Assembly: GCA_035556395.1 (NCBI GenBank)
Contig: DATMFB010000210.1
Coordinates: 1-25,137, forward strand
DNA from: 73-13 sp035556395
GTDB taxonomy: Bacteria; Actinomycetota; Actinomycetes; Actinomycetales; Microbacteriaceae
DNA: 25,137 bases
Direction of reading: 5' to 3'
Shown piece after piece: positions 15,448 through 21,433 of the stretch (positions are counted from its first letter, which is position 1; every line of letters begins with the position of its first letter). The position numbers and the translations under genes were made by a program. The notes below the pieces were generated by a model. That model was not told the DNA's origin. It did not search any database and worked only from the letters and a program-made list of their open reading frames with translations.

Positions 15448-15453
15448 ATCCTA
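15448..15453 (-). promoter_or_regulatory. Leaderless-type -10 box for acetyl-CoA synthetase
   Basis: On the minus strand TAGGAT matches TANNNT and ends 6 nt before the GTG at 15441. AGGA within it could also serve as a weak ribosome site, so leaderless initiation is likely but not certain. Confidence 0.45.
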
Positions 15454-15567
15454 GGACGACGGCGCGTCGCGCCTCGAGCCGGGGCCGTAGTTTCGCGGGG
15501 TGCGCGGGTGGGGCAAGTCTCAAGCAGGCGTTCAGCAAATCACCTGGTTACGGCCCCGTCACGAGCG

Positions 15568-15573
15568 TACGAT
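15568..15573 (+). promoter_or_regulatory. -10 box for the 6C RNA
   Basis: TACGAT matches TANNNT and would start transcription near 15580, just before the first C-run. TGGTTA 17 bp upstream (15545-15550) is a weak -35 candidate. Confidence 0.45.
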
Positions 15574-15579
15574 CGTGGT

Positions 15580-15675
15580 ACCGGTTCCCCCCCGGGATCG
15601 CGGCCGGGCATCCCCCCGCACCGGCCGCGCAGGCGCCGCCTCCTACATCCCCCCTTGGAGGCGGCGCCCCTCTTC
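15580..15675 (+). ncRNA. 6C RNA (actinobacterial small RNA)
   Basis: Two strong hairpins each present six consecutive C residues in the loop. Hairpin 1 has arms CGCGGCCGG (15599-15607) and CCGGCCGCG (15621-15629) with CCCCCC at 15612-15617. Hairpin 2 has arms GGCGCCGCCTCC (15632-15643) and GGAGGCGGCGCC (15657-15668) with CCCCCC at 15649-15654. This is the defining architecture of the 6C RNA motif. A seven-C run lies just before hairpin 1 (15587-15593). In Mycobacterium the related RNA (B11/6C) regulates mRNAs by C-rich loop pairing with G-rich ribosome sites. Hairpin 2 followed by CCTCTTCCC may be the terminator. Exact ends are estimates. Confidence 0.88.
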
Positions 15676-15706
15676 CCGCCTAGGCTGAGTCCTGGAGGTG
15701 GTCGCG

Positions 15707-16153
15707 ATGCCGCTCGAGGGTGAGTACGGTCCCAGCACGTCGGAGTGGGCGCGTTCCCAGGCCGAGGCCTACGAGGCGTCGGGCGGCAAGGATGCGGCGA
15801 CGCTCGGCGATTCGTCGATGGCGATCATCGTCCTGACGACCGTCGGCGCGAAGTCGGGACTGCTGCGCAAGACGGCGCTCATGCGGGTGACGGACGGGAC
15901 GAACTACGCCGTCGTCGCGTCGCGCGGCGGCGCCCCCGAGCACCCGCAGTGGTACTGGAACCTCCTCGCGAATCCGCTCGTCGAGCTGCAGGACAGGGAG
16001 TCCAAGCGGGACTACCTCGCGCGCGAGCTCGCGGGTGAGGAGCGCTCGCTGTGGTGGGATCGTTCGGTCGAGGCGTACCCGCCGTACGCGGAGTACCAGG
16101 AGAAGACCGCTCGGACGATCCCGGTCTTCGTGCTGGAGCCGGTCGAGGGCTGA
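15707..16153 (+). CDS. Deazaflavin (F420)-dependent nitroreductase family protein (Ddn-like)
   Basis: The 148-aa protein belongs to the split-barrel F420H2-dependent reductase family (PF04075). It shows TTVGAKSGLLRKTALMRV (44-61, the cofactor-phosphate-binding TxGxKSG loop), YAVVASRGGAPEHPQWYWNL (67-86) and NPLVELQD (89-96), all characteristic of Ddn/Rv3547 relatives. Such enzymes reduce quinones or nitro compounds with F420H2; the physiological substrate is unknown. The ATG at 15707 is chosen because GGAGG lies 8 nt upstream; an in-frame GTG at 15698 overlaps that site. A TAGGCT -10 box sits at about 15681-15686, right after the 6C RNA. Confidence 0.88.
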   Translation: MPLEGEYGPSTSEWARSQAEAYEASGGKDAATLGDSSMAIIVLTTVGAKSGLLRKTALMRVTDGTNYAVVASRGGAPEHPQWYWNLLANPLVELQDRESKRDYLARELAGEERSLWWDRSVEAYPPYAEYQEKTARTIPVFVLEPVEG

Positions 16154-16182
16154 AAACGCCTCACAAGGCGCCGTCGCGTCAC

Positions 16183-16213
16183 GTTCTCCACTGAACGGCG
16201 TTCTCGACAGAAC
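16183..16213. promoter_or_regulatory. Tandem palindromic operator upstream of the tad locus
   Basis: Two copies of a dyad, GTTCTCCACTGAAC (16183-16196) and GTTCTCGACAGAAC (16200-16213), are separated by GGC, so their centres are 17 bp apart. Each is GTTCnnnnnnGAAC, and the second extends to perfect 8-bp arms GGCGTTCT/AGAACGCC. The pair ends about 20 bp before the tadA -10 box and touches the expected -35 position. The regulator is unknown. Confidence 0.65.
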
Positions 16214-16233
16214 GCCATGTCGGCCCCCGCGCG

Positions 16234-16239
16234 TAACTT
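16234..16239 (+). promoter_or_regulatory. Leaderless-type -10 box for tadA
   Basis: TAACTT matches TANNNT and ends 6 nt before the ATG at 16246. No SD sequence is present. This fixes the tadA start and puts the paired dyads at the -35/upstream position. Confidence 0.55.
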
Positions 16240-16245
16240 GCGGGC

Positions 16246-17235
16246 ATGGCCTCCATCATCCCCTTCCTGCCCCGCGGCGCACTGGCCGCCGCGGATGCCC
16301 CGCGACGGCGCGGCGCGGCCGAGTTCGGGCTCCTCGCGCCGATCGTCGCGGACCCGAAGGTGACCGATGTCTTCGTCAACGGCGGGCAGGTGTGGGCGGA
16401 TCGCGGCGGTGGACCCCAGCGCGAGCCCGCGCTCTCGCTCGGCCCCGATGACGCGCGGGCGCTCGCCGTGCGGCTCATCGGGCTCGCCGGCCGGCACGTC
16501 GACGAGAGCTCGCCGTGCGTCGATGCCCGCCTGGGCGACGGCATGCGCGTGCACGTCGTGCTGCCGCCGGTCGCGCCGCACGGGCCGCTCGTCTCGATCC
16601 GACTGCCGGCGGTCGCGCCGTGGAGCCTCGATGCGCTCCACGCGGCGGGCTTCCTGCCCGGTCGCACCCGGGCGCGGATCGCCGCGCTCGTCGCGGAGCG
16701 GCGGAATGTCCTGATCAGCGGCGCGGCGGGGACCGGGAAGACGACGCTGCTGTCCGCCATGCTCGGGCTCGCGCCGCCGGCCGAGCGGATCGTGGTGATC
16801 GAGGACGTCGGCGAGATCCGCGTCGATCACCCGCACGTCGTCTCGCTCGAGACGCGCCAGGCGAACCTCGAGGGGGCCGGCGCGATCGGCCTGGCGCGGC
16901 TCGTGCGCGAGGCGCTGCGGATGCGGCCCGATCGGCTCGTGCTCGGCGAGTGCCGCGGGGAGGAGATCCGCGAGCTCCTGACGGCGCTCAACACCGGCCA
17001 CGACGGCGGTGCCGGCACGATCCACGCCAACTCCCTCGCCGACGTGCCCGCACGGCTCGAGGCGCTCGGCGCGCTCGCGGGGCTTGGCCCCGGGGCGGTC
17101 GGTCGGCTCGCCGCGAGCGCGCTCGACGCGGTCGTGCACGTGGAACGAGGTCCCGCCGGCCGTCGGGTCGCCGAGATCGGCCGGCCGGGACTCGATCGTT
17201 CGGGGCGGCTCGTGATCGAGGGGACGGCAGCGTGA
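16246..17235 (+). CDS. TadA/CpaF-type secretion ATPase
   Basis: The 329-aa cytoplasmic ATPase would power a Tad/Flp-type pilus or secretion system. It has an N-terminal domain with VTDVFVNGGQVWADRGGG (39-56), Walker A GAAGTGKTT (159-167), the Asp-box VVIEDVGEI (183-191), Walker B LVLGECRGEE (231-240) and the His-box GHDGGAGTIHA (251-261). The length fits the short actinobacterial TadA group (compare Rv3659c). It is the first gene of the tad-like operon; its TGA overlaps the start of the next gene. No TadZ/Ssd-like gene precedes it, unlike in Mycobacterium, and no prepilin peptidase is seen in the window. Confidence 0.92.
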   Translation: MASIIPFLPRGALAAADAPRRRGAAEFGLLAPIVADPKVTDVFVNGGQVWADRGGGPQREPALSLGPDDARALAVRLIGLAGRHVDESSPCVDARLGDGMRVHVVLPPVAPHGPLVSIRLPAVAPWSLDALHAAGFLPGRTRARIAALVAERRNVLISGAAGTGKTTLLSAMLGLAPPAERIVVIEDVGEIRVDHPHVVSLETRQANLEGAGAIGLARLVREALRMRPDRLVLGECRGEEIRELLTALNTGHDGGAGTIHANSLADVPARLEALGALAGLGPGAVGRLAASALDAVVHVERGPAGRRVAEIGRPGLDRSGRLVIEGTAA

Positions 17236-18266
17236 TGCGGCTGCCCATCCGGTGGCCCTGGGGCGGAGTCGAACCGCCGGGGCTCGGCGACGTCGCGGCG
17301 CTCGTGCATCGACTCGCGGTCATGCTGGCCGCGGGGGTCGCGCCGGTCCACGCCTGGCGACACGCGACTCCCGGACTCCTGGACGCCGCCGGGGATCGGA
17401 TCGGAAGCGCGATCGCGCGGGCAGGGCCCGGGGCGATCCCGGACGCGATCGCGGAGCTGGCTGGTGAGGCTGGCGCTGGCGCGGATACGGGCAGGGGCAT
17501 TGGCGCTGGCATTGGCGCAAGGGCTCGGACAGGAGCCGTCCACGCGACGAGACCCGGGACTGCGGTCGCGAGCGCCTGGATCGGGCTCGCCGCGACCTGG
17601 TCGGTCTCGGCGGCGGCCGGCGCCCCGCTCGCCCCGTCGCTGCGCGCCTACGCGGAGCTGCTCCGCGGCTTCGCGGTGGCCGAGCGCGACACCCGCGTCG
17701 CCCTGGCCGGTCCCCGGGCGACGTCACGGCTCGTGCTCGCGCTTCCGCTCGTCGCGATCGCGTTCGGCGCGCTCCTCGGACAGGACACGATCGGCGTGCT
17801 CATCGCGACCCCGCTCGGCTGGGCATGTCTCGCGATCGGCAGCGGCCTCGGGCTCGCGGGCTGGGCATGGACACGACGCCTGCTGCGGGGCGCCAGCGAC
17901 GTCGCACGGATGCCGGGCCTCGTGGAGGAGCTCACCGCCGTCGCGATGAGTGGCGGCGTCTCGGTCGCGCGTGCGCGCGAGCTCGTCGATCGGGCGCTCG
18001 CTCGCCACGGGCTGGATGCCGACCGGTCCCGTGCGGACGCGGCGCTCGATCTTGCGGCGGCTTCGGGCGCTCCGGCCGGCGAGCTGCTCCGCGCCGAGGC
18101 GGAGGAACGCCGTCGGGCCGCGGTCGCCGAAGCGAGGGAACGCGCGGAGCGGCTGTCGGTGTCCCTCATGCTCCCGCTCGGGGCGTGCGTGCTCCCCGCG
18201 TTCGTCGCCGTCGGCGTCGTGCCGCTGATGGCCGCCGTCGTCGGCTCGACGCTTGAAATTGTATGA
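17232..18266 (+). CDS. TadB/TadC-like type II secretion F-domain membrane protein (apparent fusion)
   Basis: The 344-aa integral membrane protein probably forms the inner-membrane platform of the Tad system. It contains two similar modules. The first (about 20-215) has VAALVHRLAVMLAAGVAPVHAW, a GAPLAPSLRAYAELLRGFA segment and two helices. The second (about 228-340) has VEELTAVAMSGGVSVARARELV, GAPAGELLRAEAEERRRAAV and SLMLPLGACVLPAFVAVGVV. This looks like TadB and TadC in one chain. Residues 80-110 are a Gly/Ala/Arg low-complexity linker. The GTG at 17232 overlaps the tadA stop (GTGA), with an ATG one codon later as the alternative start. GAGGGG lies 8 nt upstream. Confidence 0.85.
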   Translation: MMRLPIRWPWGGVEPPGLGDVAALVHRLAVMLAAGVAPVHAWRHATPGLLDAAGDRIGSAIARAGPGAIPDAIAELAGEAGAGADTGRGIGAGIGARARTGAVHATRPGTAVASAWIGLAATWSVSAAAGAPLAPSLRAYAELLRGFAVAERDTRVALAGPRATSRLVLALPLVAIAFGALLGQDTIGVLIATPLGWACLAIGSGLGLAGWAWTRRLLRGASDVARMPGLVEELTAVAMSGGVSVARARELVDRALARHGLDADRSRADAALDLAAASGAPAGELLRAEAEERRRAAVAEARERAERLSVSLMLPLGACVLPAFVAVGVVPLMAAVVGSTLEIV

Positions 18267-18280
18267 CGATCATCTAGCCT
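18253..18280 (+). promoter_or_regulatory. Promoter for the flavin oxidase gene
   Basis: TTGAAA (18253-18258) and TAGCCT (18275-18280) are 16 bp apart. The -35 lies inside the last codons of the TadB/C-like gene. Transcription would start near 18287, about 40 nt before the oxidase ATG. A four-codon open frame (ATG at 18293) lies in the leader. Confidence 0.55.
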
Positions 18281-18328
18281 GGGGGTGACGCGATGTCCGC
18301 TCAATGACGAGATGAGGACCTGGGAATC

Positions 18329-19909
18329 ATGGTCGATGCCGCACCGTTCGTTCTGCCCGCCGAGGCGCTCGCGAGGTTCCGTGAGATCCTCCCCGCCGAC
18401 GCTGTCCATGTGGAGGACGCGGATCGCGATGAGCTCCGCGACCCGTACTGGTACCAGGAGGACCGCACCTACGACTCGTCGGCGGTGCTCTACCCGACGA
18501 AGGTCGAGGAGATCCAGGCGATCGTCCGCGCGGCCAACGAGTTCGGCGTGCCGGTCTGGACCAGTTCGCAGGGGCGAAACAACGGCTACGGCGGCCCCTC
18601 GCCCCGGGTCAAGGGCTCGGTGCTCATCTCGCTGCGGCGCATGAACCGGGTGCTCGAGATCAACCGCGAGCTCGCCTATGCGGTCGTCGAGCCCGGCGTG
18701 CGCTGGATGGACCTCGCAGACGCGCTCGTCGAGGCCGGTGCGGACGACCTCCTGCTCTCGACCCCGGACGTCGGCTGGGGGAGCATCGTCGGCAACTCGA
18801 TGGACAACGGCGTCTCCTATCTGCCGAACGGCGCCGACTTCATGGCGCCGACCGGCATGGAGGTCGTGCTGCCCGACGGCGAGCTGCTGCGCACGGGCCT
18901 CGGGGGCGCGCCGGGGAACAAGTCGTGGCACCTCTATAAGCGCGGGCTCGGGCCGACCCTCGACCCGTTCTTCGCCCAGTCGAACTTCGGCATCGTCGTG
19001 CGCATGGGCGTCTGGCTCATGCGCAAGCCCGAGGCGATGGCCTCCCTGCAGCTGTCGATCCCGCGCAACGATCAGCTCGGCCAGGCGATCGACATCATCC
19101 GCGAGCTGCGGATGAGCGGGGCGATCCGCGGCGTGCCCGGGGTCTACTCGTTCCCGGTCATGGCCTGGCAGGTCCCCGAGCTCGGCGAGTACATGGGCGG
19201 CAAGGGCGCGCTGCCCGAGGAGGAGCTGCAGCGCCTCGCGGAGGAGTCCGGGCTCGGCCGATGGAGCGTCGGCGTCGGCGTGTGGGGCGACGCGCCGGTC
19301 GTCGAGCACCACGTGAACCGGATCAAGGAGCGCTGGGCGGAGATCGAGGGCTCCCGCGTCAGCCACGAGGGCCGGTACACGCACGACGGGTGGGGCCCGT
19401 TCGAGGTCTTCCGCGACAAGATCAACGGCGGGCATCCGACGCTCGAGATGCTCGACCTCGTCCCGCAGGGCATCGGCCACCTCGCGTTCTCACCGGTCAT
19501 CCCGCTCGTCGGCGAGGAGGTGCAGAAGTTCGAGCAGCTGATCAGCGAATACATGCTCGAGCACATGAACGCGAACCTGTCGGCCGGCATGACGATCATC
19601 AACGACCGCTCGCTCATCATCGTCGTGAACCTCGACCTCGTGCTCGACGACGAGGAGCAGGTGAAGAACGCGTACAAGACGATCAAGCACATGGTCGAGC
19701 ACTTCGGGAAGCTCGGCTACACCGAGTACCGAGCGCACCTCGAGATCATGGACATCGCCTCGGAGCAGTACTCGTTCAACAACCACTCGTACCGACGGTT
19801 CATCGAGACGATCAAGGACGCGGTGGATCCGAACGGGGTCATCTCGCCCGGTCGTCACGGCATCTGGCCGGCGCGATACCGCGGAGGGCTCCCGCCGGGG
19901 GAGCGCTGA
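18329..19909 (+). CDS. FAD-binding oxidase of the vanillyl-alcohol / 4-cresol / eugenol oxidase family
   Basis: The 526-aa flavoprotein resembles bacterial eugenol oxidase and PchF. It has a PCMH-type FAD domain with SSQGRNNGYGG (79-89), RMNRVLEIN, VVEPGVRWMDL, STPDVGWGSIVGN (144-156) and NGADFMAPTGMEVVLPDGE (167-185). It also has the substrate-side GYTEYRAH with Tyr467/Arg468 and the closing VDPNGVISPGRHGIW (499-513). Relatives oxidise para-substituted phenols. At the segment matching the covalent-FAD His of the family (HKINNG in eugenol oxidase), this protein has DKINGG (Asp363), so FAD may be bound non-covalently. It sits inside the tad locus but has its own promoter. The ATG has GAGGACCTGGG upstream. 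The physiological substrate is unknown. Confidence 0.9.
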   Translation: MVDAAPFVLPAEALARFREILPADAVHVEDADRDELRDPYWYQEDRTYDSSAVLYPTKVEEIQAIVRAANEFGVPVWTSSQGRNNGYGGPSPRVKGSVLISLRRMNRVLEINRELAYAVVEPGVRWMDLADALVEAGADDLLLSTPDVGWGSIVGNSMDNGVSYLPNGADFMAPTGMEVVLPDGELLRTGLGGAPGNKSWHLYKRGLGPTLDPFFAQSNFGIVVRMGVWLMRKPEAMASLQLSIPRNDQLGQAIDIIRELRMSGAIRGVPGVYSFPVMAWQVPELGEYMGGKGALPEEELQRLAEESGLGRWSVGVGVWGDAPVVEHHVNRIKERWAEIEGSRVSHEGRYTHDGWGPFEVFRDKINGGHPTLEMLDLVPQGIGHLAFSPVIPLVGEEVQKFEQLISEYMLEHMNANLSAGMTIINDRSLIIVVNLDLVLDDEEQVKNAYKTIKHMVEHFGKLGYTEYRAHLEIMDIASEQYSFNNHSYRRFIETIKDAVDPNGVISPGRHGIWPARYRGGLPPGER

Positions 19910-20247
19910 CCGCCTCACAGGGCGTCCGTCACTCGGCCCATCCACATTTCACGCGTTCCGTCCGGCACCTGTCGGCGGAGCGTGCGACGCTCGACCTGCT
20001 CGTGCCAGCAAGCGACCGCCAGACGGTCGCCGGAGTGGAACGGGGTACGGGCATGGGCATGAGCACGGGGACGCGCATGGGCGCGGGCAACGACAGGGAC
20101 GCCGGGTCGGGCAAGAGTGTTGGCAGGGGCGCGGGGTCGGGCGAGAGCATCGGCAGTGGTCTTCGTAGTGGCCTCCGCGAGCGTCTTGGGCGGGGTTTTG
20201 GACAGGCTCTTGGCGAGGGCTCTGACGGACGCGCCGACGCGGGCGCG
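19910..20247. other. Inter-gene stretch with G-rich low-complexity sequence
   Basis: This 338-bp stretch separates the oxidase from the likely DUF4244 start. The first 130 bp show no terminator or clear promoter. From about 20041 to 20245 the plus strand is a degenerate G-rich repeat with units such as GGGCATGGGCATG, CGCATGGGCGCGGGC and GGGGTCGGGC. The DUF4244 frame stays open through it, with in-frame starts at 20035 (GTG), 20053 and 20059 (ATG), so part may be translated as a Gly/Ser/Arg-rich N-terminus. A minus-strand frame is also open here but lacks a credible start. Confidence 0.6.
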
Positions 20248-20496
20248 ATGGCTCGAAGATGGACGGCGCACCGACAAGGCCTGCGACTGCACGGTTGGAT
20301 CGGCGGACCGGGGCTGAGAACGCCGGGCGCGCGCCTCGTGCTTGCCGGTGACGACGGCGCGACGACTGCGGAGTTCGCGATCGTGACGATGGCGGCTGTC
20401 GGCTTCGCCGGCCTGCTCGTCGTCATCCTGCGCTCCGATGGCGTGCGGGCGACGCTCGAAGGGCTCGTCGCGCGGGCCCTCGGCTCGGCGGGATGA
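20248..20496 (+). CDS. DUF4244 pilin-like small protein of the Tad locus
   Basis: With the start at 20248 the product is 82 aa. It has a basic N-terminus (MARRWTAHRQGLRLHGW), then LAGDDGATTAEFAIVTMAAVGFAGLLVVIL (32-61), where Gly38 and Glu42 resemble a Flp/type IV prepilin cleavage region followed by one helix, and a C-terminal SDGVRATLEGLVARALGS. It corresponds to Rv3656c of Mycobacterium and is likely the Flp-like pilin of this system; no peptidase is seen nearby. The start is uncertain: the frame is open far upstream through a low-complexity stretch and ATGs at 20053/20059 are alternatives. Its TGA overlaps the next ATG (ATGA). Confidence 0.72.
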   Translation: MARRWTAHRQGLRLHGWIGGPGLRTPGARLVLAGDDGATTAEFAIVTMAAVGFAGLLVVILRSDGVRATLEGLVARALGSAG

Positions 20497-20921
20497 GCGA
20501 TCGTGGCCGGGTTCGCGTGAGAGCGCGGGTGCCGGTCCGGGTGCCGGCATGGGTGCCTGCATGGGAGTCGGCGTGGGCGCGGGTGCGAAGCCGCGCGCGG
20601 GCCGAGGAAGGGAGCGCGACGGCGGAGCTCGCGGTGGCGCTGCCCGCGGTCGTGCTCGTCCTCGCCGCCTGCGTCGGGGCGCTCCAGGTCGCCGCAGCCC
20701 AGGTGCGGCTGCAGGATGCCGCGTCGCTCGCGGCGAGGGCGGCGTCCCGTGGCGGCGACCCGGGCTCGGCCGGGGCGACGGCACCGGGTGCGGCGCTGCA
20801 CGTCTGGCGCGAGGGAGCGCTCGTCTGCGCCTCGGCGTCCGGCGAGGCGCGCTGGGCTCCGGGGCTCCCACCGCTCGTGCTCGCGGCGCGGTCGTGCGCG
20901 CTCTCGAGCGCTCACGGGTGA
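20493..20921 (+). CDS. TadE-like pseudopilin
   Basis: The 142-aa protein has an Arg/Val/Trp-rich low-complexity N-terminus (residues 5-37, RVRVRARVPVRVPAW and repeats). This is followed by the TadE motif AEEGSATAELAVALPAVVLVL (38-58), with Glu45 at the pilin +5-like position, and a single helix to about residue 70. A small extracytoplasmic domain with two Cys residues follows (VCASA and RSCAL). It corresponds to Rv3655c. The ATG overlaps the upstream stop (ATGA) and the next gene begins directly after its TGA, so translation is coupled throughout. The repetitive N-terminus is unusual for TadE and is encoded by the same kind of G-rich repeat as seen upstream. Confidence 0.85.
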   Translation: MSDRGRVRVRARVPVRVPAWVPAWESAWARVRSRARAEEGSATAELAVALPAVVLVLAACVGALQVAAAQVRLQDAASLAARAASRGGDPGSAGATAPGAALHVWREGALVCASASGEARWAPGLPPLVLAARSCALSSAHG

Positions 20922-21365
20922 ATGAGCCGCACGGACGGGCCCGGGCGGGACCGCGGCGCCGGGACGATCGCCGCGGTCGGGCTCGTCGCGGCGCTGATCG
21001 GGCTCGGCGCGCTACTCGCACCGGTGGCGAGCATCGCGACCGCTCGCCACCGCGCCGCCGCGGCGGCGGATGCCGCCGCACTCGCGGGGGCCGCGGTCGT
21101 CGCGGGCATGGTCGGGGGCAGCGCTACCGACCCCGCTGCCGACCCCGGTATGGACCACGCTGCGGACCTCCCCGGGGACCTCGGTGTCGATCCCTGCGCC
21201 GCCGCTGCGATGCTCGCCGCCCGCCACGGGGTCAGCCTCGATGCCTGCGAGATCGACGGCCTGATCGTGACGATCCGGGCGGTCGCGGACACCGCGTTCG
21301 GGGCCGTCGGAGCGACCGCGACCGCCGGACCCGCGGAAGGCGGTCGACCGTGGCTTGACGAGTGA
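20922..21365 (+). CDS. Rv3654c-like TadE/TadG-type protein
   Basis: The 147-aa protein has DRGAGTIAAVGLVAALIGLGALLAPV (10-35), a TadE/TadG-like N-terminal helix, then ATARHRAAAAADAAALAGAAVV (39-60), the conserved alanine-rich helix of the Rv3654c family. Residues 64-90 are a Gly/Asp/Ala/Pro low-complexity loop (SATDPAADPGMDHAADLPGD). The C-terminal half carries CAAAAMLAARHGVSLDACEIDG with two Cys, possibly a disulfide. It is expected to be a minor pilin or secreted component of the Tad-like apparatus. It begins right after the TadE-like stop, and the topA promoter overlaps its last codons. Confidence 0.85.
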   Translation: MSRTDGPGRDRGAGTIAAVGLVAALIGLGALLAPVASIATARHRAAAAADAAALAGAAVVAGMVGGSATDPAADPGMDHAADLPGDLGVDPCAAAAMLAARHGVSLDACEIDGLIVTIRAVADTAFGAVGATATAGPAEGGRPWLDE

Positions 21366-21386
21366 ACGGGAAACGGTGTGTATGGT
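21355..21386 (+). promoter_or_regulatory. Possible topA promoter
   Basis: TTGACG (21355-21360) lies at the end of the preceding gene, and TATGGT (21381-21386), within a TGTGTATGGT extended -10 context, follows. The 20-bp spacing is long; TGTATG at 21379 would give 18 bp. A leader of about 45 nt would precede the topA GTG. Confidence 0.4.
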
Positions 21387-21433
21387 TTCTGCTCGCAAGC
21401 AGTCAGCGTCCAGATGCATCGGGAGGGAGCGCA

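Noticed and set aside
15500..15688. A 62-codon plus-strand frame preceded by TAGTTT
   Set aside because: Its second half is the 6C RNA with its hairpins, and the translation is Pro/Arg-rich without homology. It is more likely untranslated.
16183..16213. LexA (SOS) box upstream of tadA
   Set aside because: The dyad is GTTC...GAAC, whereas the actinobacterial SOS box is GAACnnnnGTTC. The order of the arms is opposite.
19915..20034. Minus-strand frame ending near 19915 with a natural-looking C-terminus
   Set aside because: It continues into low-complexity sequence and has no credible start codon or ribosome site. The overlapping plus frame leads into a real DUF4244 protein.
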